Of a DNA stretch of 64,000 nucleotides, positions 1-9,847 are shown piece after piece. Source of the DNA: Burkholderiales bacterium (lineage in GTDB: Bacteria > Pseudomonadota > Gammaproteobacteria > Burkholderiales > UBA11063). A model generated the notes under the pieces. The model was not told where the DNA came from, did no database searches, and saw only the letters and a list, made by a program, of their open reading frames with translations. The translations under genes were made by a program, and so were the position numbers. Every line of letters starts with the position of its first letter. The stretch's first letter is position 1. The stretch spans positions 372,001-436,000 of the forward strand of contig JAJFBE010000001.1 of the NCBI GenBank assembly GCA_020697255.1, read 5' to 3'.

Positions 1-2121
1 GCAGCGCTTAGTAATATTACTTCCGGACACGTAAAATCGGGCGCAAGTACTATTACTATGCAAGTTGCCAAAAACTTCTTTTTAAGCTCACAAAAAACTT
101 ATTCACGTAAATTCAACGAATTACTACTTTCTTATAAAATAGAAAAATCCCTGACAAAAGAACAGGTTTTGGAACTATATATTAACCAAATCTATCTCGG
201 GCAACGAGCCTACGGCTTTGCCGAAGCTTCATTAACTTATTTTGGCAAGCCCCTGGATAAGTTAAGTATCGCCCAATATGCAGTTTTGGCTGGATTACCT
301 AAAGCACCTTCAGCTTACAATCCGGTAGTTAATAGAAAACGCTCAGAAGAAAGAACAATGTATGTATTGGGCCGCATGAAAGCCAATCATTCAATTAGTG
401 AATCAGAGTATGAAAGAGCTATTCACGAAAAAATTTCAGTAGTCCGTGGCTCGCTCCATGATTCTACTGATTCAGGCGGCTATGTTGCCGAAATGGTAAG
501 GCAAATGCTCTTTGCTAAATATGGTGATAGTATCTACACCAAAGGCTATAAAGTTTATACCACTGTTGACAGTAAGTTGCAAGAAGCAGCTTATGCCGCT
601 CTGCGCGCCGGGCTTTTGCAATATGATGCAACAACCGGTTATAAGGGGGCGGAAGATCAGCTAAATATTAGTAATTCCAGCAGTAATGACAGCCTGACAG
701 ACCAGGTAATTTTTTCCCAGTTTGATGATTTATCTGATTTTGGTGACTTATTGGCAGCTATAGTGCTAGAAGCTGATAATAACCATGTTAAGGTTCGTAT
801 CAGGGACGGTAACGAAATAACATTTAGTGGAAAAGACCTCGATTTTATTCGTAAATATATAAACTCAGGAGGAGATAAACAAGTGGCCCGTGGCTCTGTC
901 ATACGCGTACAAAATTATAATAATAAATGGCGAATCACCCAAATGCCGGTGGTTGAAGGCGCGTTAGTCGCAATTAACCCTAATGACGGTGCCATCAGGA
1001 CATTAGTTGGTGGTTTTGATTTTACCAAAAATAATTATAACCATGTAACGCAGGCTAAACGTCAACCCGGGTCGAGTTTTAAACCATTTATATACTCTGC
1101 AGCCTTGGAAAATGGCTTAGCTGCTAATACCATAATTAATGACAGCCCGGTATGTTACCCGGATAATGGCAACCAATGGTGCCCAAGAAATGATGATGAT
1201 GACTTTTTAGGTCCCATATCACTTCGACAGGCTATGACATTATCCCGCAATGTGGCTACCGTTAAAATATTAAATAAAATTACGCCTCAAACAGCTATTG
1301 ATTATGTAAGCAAATTTGGTTTTGATAAAGCGCAATTTCAACCATACCTGACTATGGCTCTAGGAGTTATTGAACTTACACCACTACAAATGGCAACAGG
1401 ATATGCAGTATTTGCCAATGGCGGATATCTGGTACAGCCATATTTTATACAAAAGATAACCGATAATAACGGCAATGTGCTTGCCCAAACCCAGAATATA
1501 GATATTCATAAATCTCCTTCAGTAATTGATCCGCGTAATGCTTATATCATGAATAGTATAATGCAGGATGTTGCACGCTATGGCACAGGACATAAAGCTT
1601 ATGCCGAACTAAAGCGTGATGATATTGCCGGTAAAACCGGTACTACAACCGATGCAAAAGATGTATGGTTTGATGGTTATACCCCAAATCTGGTAACGAT
1701 TACCTGGGTTGGCTATGATCAGCCAAAATCATTGGGTGCACATCAATATGGCGCTACCCTGGCTCTACCGATCTGGATTAACTTTATGCGCCAGGCGCTA
1801 AATAATACTCCGCAAAGCAGCCACAACATGCCAGATGGTATAACCGTTATCCCCCACTCTACCTGGAAAAATAATGATGAATATGTCTATGCCAATACAA
1901 GCCCGCTTACTAACTTGGATGATGGGTCTAATAGTAGCGTACCTGATGCCAGCGAATCTCCGGAAGAGGCTAAAAGTAGCGATGCGCCTGATAAGCCATC
2001 ACCCGAGGCGATACTAAATGATGCGAAAGCTGCGCCTGCGGCTAAAGTTCCGGCAGACAATAAAGGCAGTAAAAGCAAGCCGGAAACTGTTGATGATTTG
2101 ATTAATAACATACAGGACTAA
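1..2121 (+). CDS. mrcA: Class A penicillin-binding protein 1A, 5' end cut by the window
   Basis: Bifunctional peptidoglycan glycosyltransferase/transpeptidase that polymerises and crosslinks cell-wall glycan strands at the outer face of the inner membrane. The reading frame is open from base 1, so the first part (membrane anchor and start of the glycosyltransferase domain) lies outside the window. The first visible residues contain the GASTITMQVAKNFF glycosyltransferase motif. The transpeptidase motifs follow in order: SSFK (Ser codon at 1072), SRN (about 1240) and KTG (about 1633). The tail of about 80 residues is rich in Pro, Ala, Glu and Lys and looks disordered, as in many PBP1A proteins. 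A repeat copy and then psd follow on the same strand. Confidence 0.93.
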   Translation, partial: AALSNITSGHVKSGASTITMQVAKNFFLSSQKTYSRKFNELLLSYKIEKSLTKEQVLELYINQIYLGQRAYGFAEASLTYFGKPLDKLSIAQYAVLAGLPKAPSAYNPVVNRKRSEERTMYVLGRMKANHSISESEYERAIHEKISVVRGSLHDSTDSGGYVAEMVRQMLFAKYGDSIYTKGYKVYTTVDSKLQEAAYAALRAGLLQYDATTGYKGAEDQLNISNSSSNDSLTDQVIFSQFDDLSDFGDLLAAIVLEADNNHVKVRIRDGNEITFSGKDLDFIRKYINSGGDKQVARGSVIRVQNYNNKWRITQMPVVEGALVAINPNDGAIRTLVGGFDFTKNNYNHVTQAKRQPGSSFKPFIYSAALENGLAANTIINDSPVCYPDNGNQWCPRNDDDDFLGPISLRQAMTLSRNVATVKILNKITPQTAIDYVSKFGFDKAQFQPYLTMALGVIELTPLQMATGYAVFANGGYLVQPYFIQKITDNNGNVLAQTQNIDIHKSPSVIDPRNAYIMNSIMQDVARYGTGHKAYAELKRDDIAGKTGTTTDAKDVWFDGYTPNLVTITWVGYDQPKSLGAHQYGATLALPIWINFMRQALNNTPQSSHNMPDGITVIPHSTWKNNDEYVYANTSPLTNLDDGSNSSVPDASESPEEAKSSDAPDKPSPEAILNDAKAAPAAKVPADNKGSKSKPETVDDLINNIQD

Positions 2122-2142
2122 AGTAATTAAATTAACAATTTA

Positions 2143-2266
2143 GACTCGAAGTATTTGGATCCTTGGCGAGGAATAACATAATAAATTGCGACGCAGTGTA
2201 GATACACTACATAAGGAGTAATTTATAAGTAATGACAAAGTCCAGGATTCAAAGATAATGAGTATA
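2143..2266 (+). repeat. Dispersed about 125-bp palindromic repeat, copy A
   Basis: This stretch matches two other places in the window, 26529-26650 (reverse complement, long near-identical core) and 32831-32956 (reverse complement, ends conserved, middle diverged). The ends form imperfect terminal inverted repeats (TATTTGGATCC near one end, GGATTCAAAGA near the other), and the centre contains ATAAATTGC opposite GTAATTTAT. Copy A ends about 11 bases before the psd start codon. It could be a small non-autonomous mobile element or an intergenic palindrome family. Confidence 0.8.
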
Positions 2267-2277
2267 AGGAGAATATT

Positions 2278-2928
2278 ATGAAATACTACCCCCACCCGAT
2301 ACTAGCCAAAGAAGGCTGGCCATTTATAGCAATTAGCGTAGTGGTAACATTGCTAATCTTTTATCTAGGCAATTTTTGGATTGCCCTGCCCTTTATCCTA
2401 GTTTCAATATTTATAATCCAATTCTTCCGTGACCCAAAACGCGAAATTCCTGAAGAGCCAGGTGCTATACTATCCCCGGCAGATGGCAAGGTGATTTGCG
2501 TAGAGCAAAGCATGGATATTTACCAAAATAAGGAAGCGTTAAAAGTTAGCATATTTATGAATGTATTTAATGTACATTCAAATCGCTCACCTGTGGATGG
2601 TGAGGTTATAAGCCTGCAATATTACCCGGGTAAATTTGTTAATGCCGATTTTGATAAAGCCTCAACTGAGAATGAGCGTAATGCGATGATAATGAAAACC
2701 GCAACTAATCATAAAATAACAGTAGTACAGGTTGCCGGCTTGATTGCCAGACGAATTCTGTGCTATACTCAGGTAGGTAATTTATTAGCCCGCGGCGAAC
2801 GTTACGGATTTATACGTTTTGGATCCAGGGTAGATCTGTATTTACCACTAGATACTAAAGTATTAGTTACAATTGGACAAAATGTAAAAGCCACAGAGAC
2901 TATTATAGCTAAATTGGATAATGAATAA
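2278..2928 (+). CDS. psd: Phosphatidylserine decarboxylase proenzyme, short type
   Basis: Converts phosphatidylserine to phosphatidylethanolamine at the inner membrane. The 216-residue length fits the short PSD class rather than the roughly 300-residue E. coli type. Two N-terminal hydrophobic segments (about residues 18-50) are followed by the conserved [12 protein letters not shown] stretch. The self-cleavage site that makes the pyruvoyl group is the Gly-Ser in RFGSRVDLY (Ser183). An AAGGAG site precedes the ATG. The stop codon abuts the pssA start codon, so the two steps of phosphatidylethanolamine synthesis are encoded as one unit. Confidence 0.93.
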   Translation: MKYYPHPILAKEGWPFIAISVVVTLLIFYLGNFWIALPFILVSIFIIQFFRDPKREIPEEPGAILSPADGKVICVEQSMDIYQNKEALKVSIFMNVFNVHSNRSPVDGEVISLQYYPGKFVNADFDKASTENERNAMIMKTATNHKITVVQVAGLIARRILCYTQVGNLLARGERYGFIRFGSRVDLYLPLDTKVLVTIGQNVKATETIIAKLDNE

Positions 2929-3693
2929 ATGAAACCAATCAATAACTCAGGTAAAATGTCCCCTATATACTTGTTACCAAACTTACTGACATTAGGCGCA
3001 ATGTTTGGTGGGTTTTATGCCATTGTTCAATCAATATATGGTGATTTCATTTCCTGTGGTATTGCAATTTTTATAGCCATGATCTTAGATAGTATGGATG
3101 GCCGGGTTGCACGCCTGACACATACAGCTTCCCCATTTGGGGCTGAATTAGATAGCCTGTCGGATATGGTTAGCTTTGGTGTAGCACCTGCTATTATTGC
3201 CTTTAACTGGCATTTACATGAGATGGGTAAAATTGGCTGGTTAGTTACTTTTATATTCTGTGCCTGTGGAAGCCTACGGTTAGCCAGATTTAATACTTTA
3301 ATTGGCCTGGTTGATAAGCGCTACTTTGTTGGATTACCTATCCCCTCAGCCGCAGCTTTGGTGGTAGGCTATATTTATATGTGCGATAAATTTGGCTTTG
3401 ATACCAAATTAAGCCATATTATAGGTATTGCTGTAATTTTATTTGCCGCTTTTTCTATGGTTTGCAACGTACCTTTTTACAGTTTTAAGGAATTTAATTT
3501 TTATCATAAGGCTAAATTCAGGATATTAATAGCATCCTTAATGGTACTGGTTTTACTATTCCTCTATCCTGACACTGTAATATACAGCTTTTTTGTTGCA
3601 TATGCTATAATTAGCTATATACTCTATATTATCAATTTAAAAAAAGCATCAGCAATAGCTGATACTCTAGAAAATAGTGACCAAGAGTTTTAA
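2929..3693 (+). CDS. pssA: CDP-diacylglycerol-serine O-phosphatidyltransferase
   Basis: Makes phosphatidylserine from CDP-diacylglycerol and L-serine, the substrate for the product of the adjacent psd. The CDP-alcohol phosphatidyltransferase signature DG-x2-AR-x8-G-x3-D-x3-D is visible from DGRVAR to AELDSLSD (about residues 52-75). The remaining sequence is a series of membrane segments. At 254 residues it matches the integral-membrane (Bacillus/archaeal-like) PssA rather than the phospholipase-D-like E. coli enzyme. It starts directly after the psd stop codon with no spacer, which suggests translational coupling. Confidence 0.93.
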   Translation: MKPINNSGKMSPIYLLPNLLTLGAMFGGFYAIVQSIYGDFISCGIAIFIAMILDSMDGRVARLTHTASPFGAELDSLSDMVSFGVAPAIIAFNWHLHEMGKIGWLVTFIFCACGSLRLARFNTLIGLVDKRYFVGLPIPSAAALVVGYIYMCDKFGFDTKLSHIIGIAVILFAAFSMVCNVPFYSFKEFNFYHKAKFRILIASLMVLVLLFLYPDTVIYSFFVAYAIISYILYIINLKKASAIADTLENSDQEF

Positions 3694-3777
3694 GGTAACC
3701 CACTTTAAAAATTAACCAAGTAGTTTGGCAGTGTAATATTGAGATACAATTATTTAATATTTTTAAGGATAAAAACC

Positions 3778-4524
3778 ATGTTAGTATTTAAACAAAAATT
3801 TCACTTGCTCTTATTTATAGTCTTGTCTTTTTGCGTAAGTATGCGAGCTTTTTCAGATCCAGAAGCATATGTATTTACGGTCAGTGGTGAAGAAATATCG
3901 TACAAAAATCATGTCAAGGTCTCTGAAACCAAACCATTTATGTCAATTATAATGGGCCCAGATGGGAAGATGAAAGTAAAATGGGAAGAGCTTGCTTACG
4001 GCAAATCAGGTACAGCTTCAGCAATAAAAGCCGTAAATATTGTAAAATATCGTGCACTAAAAGCTGCTGCTTTCACCGGAAGCAATATCTATTATAATTC
4101 CATAATTGGCTTTGTAGGATATAACTATGATTCAAAAGCTGAAAAAGATAAAGCTTTAACGTGGTGGAAGCTTTATTTTAATGGAAGATATTGGCAATAT
4201 AGTGAAGTAAAGAATATAAAAGACCTTTCGGACCAAAAACTATGGACTTATCATGTAGGCGAATTATCACTCAGTACTAATGGAGAAATATTTCAGAGCC
4301 CACAGAGGCCCGGATATAGTCTAAGTGAGGAAATGCTAGATACAATGGAGAGACATTCATTTAACCCTACAACAAACCCTGGTGGTTATCTAGTCAAGCA
4401 TATTGGTTTTCCGCTTACGGAGAAGACGCTTTTAAAGGAATTTGATTATCCGGAACTTTCTGGTTATCATGAGAATACTGATAGTAGGGCTGCCAGTATT
4501 ACTAATGGTGATGAGAAAAAATAA
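3778..4524 (+). CDS. Secreted protein of unknown function
   Basis: A 248-residue protein with a clear N-terminal signal peptide (hydrophobic core LLLFIVLSF, cleavage likely after ...RAFS or nearby). I recognise no domain. The mature part is rich in aromatic residues (WWKLYFNGRYW) and has no cysteine pairs or obvious catalytic motif. A start 13 codons upstream (3739) is possible, but the ATG at 3778 has an AAGGA ten bases upstream and gives a proper signal peptide. The TTTTTAAGGA leader recurs before two other secreted-protein genes (40656 and 52212). A TAATAT element at about 3734 may be its -10 box. Confidence 0.75.
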   Translation: MLVFKQKFHLLLFIVLSFCVSMRAFSDPEAYVFTVSGEEISYKNHVKVSETKPFMSIIMGPDGKMKVKWEELAYGKSGTASAIKAVNIVKYRALKAAAFTGSNIYYNSIIGFVGYNYDSKAEKDKALTWWKLYFNGRYWQYSEVKNIKDLSDQKLWTYHVGELSLSTNGEIFQSPQRPGYSLSEEMLDTMERHSFNPTTNPGGYLVKHIGFPLTEKTLLKEFDYPELSGYHENTDSRAASITNGDEKK

Positions 4525-4567
4525 ACACTACTTAAACAATATACGGGCTTTGCCCAGATTTTAACAC

Positions 4568-4606
4568 TAAAAATGCCCCCTATAAAATGCGCGCGGGGGT
4601 ATTTTA
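4568..4606. terminator. Convergent terminator between the secreted-protein gene and sucA
   Basis: Hairpin AATGCCCCC ... GGGGGTATT flanked by an A-run on the left and TTTTAT on the right. It lies between two convergent genes and can serve both strands. Confidence 0.7.
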
Positions 4607-4683
4607 TATTAGCATTTATAAAGTCGGGGCATCAGCGATCGCTAATACCCCGAATTTCTTTAGATATAAAAGCCTCGGCGGCT

Positions 4684-7500
4684 CTAGGCAAATGCTTGGT
4701 CTAGAATTTGTTTTAGCTGTGCATTATGCATTACTGTAGAGCCACATGCAGGAGCAGCAGCAGATGGCCGGCTTACAACCTTAAATTGTTGTTGCAGCCT
4801 GCCACTAAGTGCATTTTGTAGGCAGTCACGAAGCTGATGCCAAGCGCCTTGATTGAATGGCTCTTCCTGTACCCAAACAAACTCTTTTGCCCGCACATAT
4901 TTAGCTAATTCAGCGTTAAAAATTTCTGCAGGAAACGGATATAATTGCTCAACCCGGATTATTGCTACCTTATCATCTTTACGTGCCGTACGCTCATTTA
5001 GTAAATCATAGTATACCTGACCGGAACATACCAAGACCTTCTCTGCTGTCTTATAACCAGATCCAAGATCCGCAATTACTGTTTTAAATCCGCCATTAGT
5101 TAACTCATTTATATCACTCATTGCATCCTTATAGCGTAACAGACGTTTTGACATAAATATTACTAGTGGTTTAATCCAGTTTGTCCTGGCTTTTAAACGG
5201 ATTAAATGGAACATTTGAGCCGCAGTTGTTGGTATTACCACCTGCATATTATTTTCTGCACATAATTGTAAAAAGCGTTCTAACCTGGCCGAAGAATGCT
5301 CAGGACCTTGCCCGTCAAAGCCATGCGGCAACATAAGCGCTAAATTACTTAAGGTGCCCCATTTTACTTCAGCTGAAGCTATAAACTGATCTATTATTAC
5401 TTGTGCCCCATTGGCAAAATCACCGAACTGGGCTTCCCACATAACAAAATCACGTAAATTGGTAATGCTATAACCATATTCAAAGCCTAACACGCATTCT
5501 TCATTTAATACCGAATCGTATAAATGGAACTTGCTCTTATTTTCCAGCTGTTTTAATGGTACATAGCCACTATCTGATAAGTCATTACGGTTCATATCAT
5601 GCCATACTGCCTGGCGGTGAGAAAACGTACCACGCCCTGAATCTTCACCACTAATCCTGATACTAATACCCGATTGAAGTAAACTACCATAGGCCAATGC
5701 TTCAGCCATACCAAAATCTATTGGTTGTTTGCCATTACCCATAGCACTTCTGGTTTCAACTAACCTGGTTAAAGTCGGGTGCGGTTTAAACCCATCCGGG
5801 ATAGCAGTAATACTAGCAGCGATTTTTGCAATTTCATCAGCAGATAAAATAGTGCTAATCTTATCATTTACTGTTGCTTTTAATACAGGAGAGACATCAA
5901 ATTCGTCATATAACTTTAATGCCTGCATATTGGCAGCATCTATGTGCTCGCCTTTAGTTAAGCCAGTTCTATAGTCCTCAACTAACTTAGTCGCCGCATC
6001 TTCATTAGGCAAAACACCGCTATCAACTAACTTTTTGGCATATAGGGCCCGGGTACCCGGATGTTGCTTAACTTTACTATACATATAGGGCTGGGTCAAG
6101 GTTGGGTCATCCGCCTCATTATGCCCGTGACGCCTGAAACATACCATATCGATTAGAATATCTTTTTTAAACTTAGCCCTGTAAGCAATGGCTAAATCAA
6201 TAACAAACATTACACTGTCCACATCATCAGAATTAACATGAATAATTGGTGCTTCAATCATCTTGGCAATATCGCTACAATATCTGGATGAACGGGTATC
6301 ACGGATATCTGACGTGGTAAAACCAACCTGGTTGTTTACTACAATATGAACTATTCCATTAACACCATATGCCCTGGTTTGTGACATATTTAAAATACCC
6401 TGGTTTGTACCCAGACCTATCAATGCAGAATCACCATGGATCAATACACCAAGAACGCTGTCTTTATCTTCTATCTTATCCTGTCTGGCACGTACTACAC
6501 CGTTGATAACGGGATTTACCACCTCAAGATGCGACGGATTATAGGCAAGCGTTGTTTTTATCCAGCCATTTTCAGTTTTATAATTGCACTTATACCCTTT
6601 ATGGTATTTAACATCTCCGGAAGTCACAAAATCATAATGTGGATAATTACTATCAAATTCATCAAATATCTTTTGTGGTGCCTTACCGGCTATATTTACC
6701 AATGTATTTAACCGCCCACGATGAGCCATGCCAATATACACTTCTTTCACCCCGGCGCCGGCACCAGATTTTATCAATCTATCAAGCGCTGGAATCAAGC
6801 TTTCTCCGCCTTCCAAAGAAAATCGTTTCTGTCCTACATACTTAGTATTTAAATATCTTTCCCAACCTTCAGCTTCAGTTAATTTATCTAAAATTTTCAT
6901 TTTCTCCGGATTGGACAACTTATAGTCCAAGTATTTTTCTTCTACATAGCTAGTTAACCATTCGCGTTCTGCAACCGTAGTAATATGTAAAAATTCAAAC
7001 CCGCATGTCCCACAATAAATCTGGTCAAATTTATTAACCAAGTTTTTGAGAACAACTTTCTCCCCTAAGCTTAAATCTACATAAAATTCATTATTAATTT
7101 CAGACTCTAAACCATAATTGCTTAGCTCCAAAACTTCAGGCTTAACCAATTCACGGCGGGATAATGGATCTATATCTGCACAAGTAGCACCTAAATGGCG
7201 ATAAAACAGCACAAGTTCAAATACTTTTGCCTGAGCCGGACTAATATTTTGAACATTTGCTGTATTACCTGCAGCGCCAGGTACTAGCATCGGTTTACTA
7301 GTTAGTATAGAAAACTTCTCTTTAATCGGTGCGTATGCTATGTCAGATTTTCCACTGCCTTGAATAGAATCAAAATAAATTCTCCATTTAGAATCTAGTG
7401 ACTCGGGATTTTCTAAATATTTTTCATATAGTTCTTCAACAAAATCAGCGTTACCGCCAAATAAGTAAGAACTACCCCAACTTTGTTTCATCGAGTCCAT
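4684..7500 (-). CDS. sucA: 2-oxoglutarate dehydrogenase E1 component
   Basis: Thiamine-diphosphate-dependent decarboxylase of the 2-oxoglutarate dehydrogenase complex in the TCA cycle. Its 938 residues match the normal SucA length (about 930). The N-terminus has the SSYLFGGNADFVEELYEKY segment typical of SucA. AHRGRLNTLVNIAGK, GHNEADDP and the C-terminal FVWVQEEPFNQGAWH are standard E1 landmarks. It reads in the same direction as sdhCDABE-gltA but is separated from gltA by two protease genes. No sucB or lpd follows it; the gene ends at a terminator, so E2 and E3 must be encoded elsewhere. Confidence 0.95.
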   Translation of the reverse strand: MDSMKQSWGSSYLFGGNADFVEELYEKYLENPESLDSKWRIYFDSIQGSGKSDIAYAPIKEKFSILTSKPMLVPGAAGNTANVQNISPAQAKVFELVLFYRHLGATCADIDPLSRRELVKPEVLELSNYGLESEINNEFYVDLSLGEKVVLKNLVNKFDQIYCGTCGFEFLHITTVAEREWLTSYVEEKYLDYKLSNPEKMKILDKLTEAEGWERYLNTKYVGQKRFSLEGGESLIPALDRLIKSGAGAGVKEVYIGMAHRGRLNTLVNIAGKAPQKIFDEFDSNYPHYDFVTSGDVKYHKGYKCNYKTENGWIKTTLAYNPSHLEVVNPVINGVVRARQDKIEDKDSVLGVLIHGDSALIGLGTNQGILNMSQTRAYGVNGIVHIVVNNQVGFTTSDIRDTRSSRYCSDIAKMIEAPIIHVNSDDVDSVMFVIDLAIAYRAKFKKDILIDMVCFRRHGHNEADDPTLTQPYMYSKVKQHPGTRALYAKKLVDSGVLPNEDAATKLVEDYRTGLTKGEHIDAANMQALKLYDEFDVSPVLKATVNDKISTILSADEIAKIAASITAIPDGFKPHPTLTRLVETRSAMGNGKQPIDFGMAEALAYGSLLQSGISIRISGEDSGRGTFSHRQAVWHDMNRNDLSDSGYVPLKQLENKSKFHLYDSVLNEECVLGFEYGYSITNLRDFVMWEAQFGDFANGAQVIIDQFIASAEVKWGTLSNLALMLPHGFDGQGPEHSSARLERFLQLCAENNMQVVIPTTAAQMFHLIRLKARTNWIKPLVIFMSKRLLRYKDAMSDINELTNGGFKTVIADLGSGYKTAEKVLVCSGQVYYDLLNERTARKDDKVAIIRVEQLYPFPAEIFNAELAKYVRAKEFVWVQEEPFNQGAWHQLRDCLQNALSGRLQQQFKVVSRPSAAAPACGSTVMHNAQLKQILDQAFA

Positions 7501-7563
7501 TAAACCATCCTTTCTCGATTTGAATTTTTGTTTATAAAATTTGCCTGCGGCAGGTATAAAACA

Positions 7564-9339
7564 TTACGCTTTTGCAGCTTTTTTACGTCTAAAGGCGTAA
7601 AGAGCACTACCAAGTAATAGCAAAATCAGGCTGGAATCATCCCCGTTTTCAATAGCGCTACAACCGCCACCTCCACCGCCGCCACCGCTGCTACCGCTAC
7701 TACTACCACCTGGCGAAACTAAAGGCGCTGGGGCAGGTACGGTAGGAACTGAATTACTCAAAACATAATCTACTGCAGCTGCTGCATTTAAGGTACCGGT
7801 TCCGGCACAACCAAAACTACTGCAGTTGTTATATGCCCTGGCTGTTTGCTGTAAAATTGTTTTAATTCCATATAAGGTGTAGTTCTCACCGCGAGCTCTT
7901 AATACACCTAATATATCGGCAACTGCTGCACTGACATGTGGAGTTGCCATAGAAGTGCCTTGGTAAAAAGCAAAACTAGAAGAACCGCTACTTTTGTAAG
8001 CTTGCGGAGAAGACCAAACTGTAGAATAAATTTTACTAGGACAAACTGTTTGGCCATTAGTGTCAATATAACATGCCATAACTCTGCTATCGCCTCCTGA
8101 TGCAGCTAATGTAGTTGCGCCATAATTACTGTAGGACGCCAAAATATTGGTCGGCCCTTTTGCCGCTACAGAAATTACTCCATCACAACTGGCAGGGTTA
8201 AAATTATTAATATTATCCTTATTATTACCAGCTGCAACTACAATAATTGCGCCATTTGTCATATTATTAATTCTATCAATTGCATCTTGCTCCGTGTGAG
8301 TGCACGGTCCATTTCCCCCAAGACTTAAATTAATAACTTGCACCGGGTTTGGATTAGCAGGTACAGGCACACCGTGCGATGAAACCGGTAGCCCCACTGC
8401 CCATAACATAGCGTTGGTAATATCTGATATATATCCGCCACATTTACCCAAGGCACGTATTGGTACTATGCGATCATCATAGGCACCACCAGCAATACCA
8501 AACGAATTCGTCTCAGAATACCCATCTGCAGATATAATGCCGGTAACATGAGTGCCATGCCAGCTTGAGGTTGGGCTATAGCAATCATATGTAAAAAAAC
8601 CATTTGAACTGGTGATATCAGATTGGCTGACATAATCACCCAGGTCTAATGCATTTGCCTGGTATGGATAATCTGATGCTGTAGCATCTGGTGTAGATGG
8701 GACACATTGCCCCGAAATGCGGCAGTCAGAAATAAATTGATAACCGTAGACATTGCTTGCGCTGCCTAATTGTTGAAGTGAATTTAGAAAATTTGCATGC
8801 GGCGTGTATCCGGTATCGATAACACCAACAGTTACACCACTGCCAACCCCAAGACCGGCATTGGCTAATGAGGTCCATGCGCCTACAAAATTATCACCAA
8901 TCCACTCCGGTTGCAGTGTATACTCACCAATATTATAAAGATTCCATTGTAAACTAGCGTTTGGAGATTTTACAGTTGGTTTTAAAACCCGATCTTCTTC
9001 GATATACTCAATTTCAGGTTGCTCTTCTACTTTTTTTATAAAATTTTTAGTTTCGACAGGATTTAAATCTCTATTTATAATAATTACGTGTCCGCCGGTT
9101 GCAACTTGGTTTACTTCATAAACATTTATACCATTTGCCAATTTTGCAAGTTCTTTTTTATGTACGATAGATAACGGATTATTTATTTGCTCCATTGTCT
9201 TTTGGGCCTCAGCCCCACCCTTTGCCAATGATTTGTTTTGAGCCGGTGTTGGCTTATATTTTATTATAAATCGATCTGTTGCCACAGATAACGATGCAAG
9301 GCTATAATAAACTAGTGCAAAACAAGTTCTCTTTAACAT
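7564..9339 (-). CDS. Secreted subtilisin-like (S8) serine protease with a C-terminal sorting tail
   Basis: The 591-residue protein has a signal peptide (about residues 1-21), an I9-like propeptide with RFIIKYKP and EYIEEDR (about 22-105) and a peptidase S8 domain. The catalytic triad is Asp175 (VGVIDTGY), His261 (WHGTHVTG) and Ser463 (GTSMATPH), with the oxyanion Asn in AAGNN. A Pro/Ser/Gly linker leads to a run of glycines, Cys560 and then SAIENGDDSSL, one membrane segment and RRKK at the end. That tripartite tail resembles a JDVT-CTERM-type sorting signal. An intramembrane protease lies immediately upstream in the same operon. AGGAG precedes the ATG. Confidence 0.9.
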   Translation of the reverse strand: MLKRTCFALVYYSLASLSVATDRFIIKYKPTPAQNKSLAKGGAEAQKTMEQINNPLSIVHKKELAKLANGINVYEVNQVATGGHVIIINRDLNPVETKNFIKKVEEQPEIEYIEEDRVLKPTVKSPNASLQWNLYNIGEYTLQPEWIGDNFVGAWTSLANAGLGVGSGVTVGVIDTGYTPHANFLNSLQQLGSASNVYGYQFISDCRISGQCVPSTPDATASDYPYQANALDLGDYVSQSDITSSNGFFTYDCYSPTSSWHGTHVTGIISADGYSETNSFGIAGGAYDDRIVPIRALGKCGGYISDITNAMLWAVGLPVSSHGVPVPANPNPVQVINLSLGGNGPCTHTEQDAIDRINNMTNGAIIVVAAGNNKDNINNFNPASCDGVISVAAKGPTNILASYSNYGATTLAASGGDSRVMACYIDTNGQTVCPSKIYSTVWSSPQAYKSSGSSSFAFYQGTSMATPHVSAAVADILGVLRARGENYTLYGIKTILQQTARAYNNCSSFGCAGTGTLNAAAAVDYVLSNSVPTVPAPAPLVSPGGSSSGSSGGGGGGGGCSAIENGDDSSLILLLLGSALYAFRRKKAAKA

Positions 9340-9379
9340 ATCTATCTCCTAACAGACTCTTCGATGTATACAATTTATG

Positions 9380-9805
9380 TTAATAAGCTAGTTTAAAGTA
9401 TAAAATAAAACATAAGTTGTAATACACATGAAGTAGAACAGGATAGACAATTCTTTCGTAATAAATTTTAATTACACTGAAAATTATACCACAAATAAAT
9501 ATCGGACACAAATATACAATACTATTATTTACATTAAGGTGCAGGAGAACAAAAGCAATATTAACTAAAACTACTGTTAGAATAAGACTCTTTGTTCTGC
9601 TTAGAACCAGGTCTTGCAATAGACCACGAAAGGTAAGCTCTTCTAATACGGGGGAAACTACGAGTAATATAATAACGTTTTTAGTAAAACTATAATTTAA
9701 CAACGGCAGATGTAATATGTAGAGCAGATAAAGTGTTAGCAAAGGTAAAAGTAATGCAAAAAATCCGAATATATTTTTAATATTTAACCAAACTTTTACT
9801 TTCAC
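9380..9805 (-). CDS. CPBP-family glutamic intramembrane protease, MrtJ-like
   Basis: A 141-residue multi-pass membrane protein with the three CPBP/Abi motifs: EELTFR (Glu55, Glu56, Arg60), FVLLH (His89) and HVYYN (His126, Asn130). The family includes CAAX prenyl endopeptidases and C-terminal-tail processing enzymes. I chose the GTG at 9805, which has an AGG upstream. An in-frame ATG at 9901 would add 32 residues, but those are encoded by a palindromic repeat. Its neighbour is a protease with a Gly/Cys-TM-RRKK tail, which suggests an enzyme-substrate pair. The pairing is inference; the motifs are directly visible. Confidence 0.8.
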   Translation of the reverse strand: MKVKVWLNIKNIFGFFALLLPLLTLYLLYILHLPLLNYSFTKNVIILLVVSPVLEELTFRGLLQDLVLSRTKSLILTVVLVNIAFVLLHLNVNNSIVYLCPIFICGIIFSVIKIYYERIVYPVLLHVYYNLCFILYFKLAY

Positions 9806-9847
9806 AAATATAACCTGTACTAACTTAGTTATATGCAATATGTTACC

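Noticed and set aside
6436-6711. Plus-strand frames inside sucA, sdhA, the NRPS-kinase and other genes
   Set aside because: They are shadows of well-supported genes on the other strand and lack ribosome-binding sites or recognisable domains.
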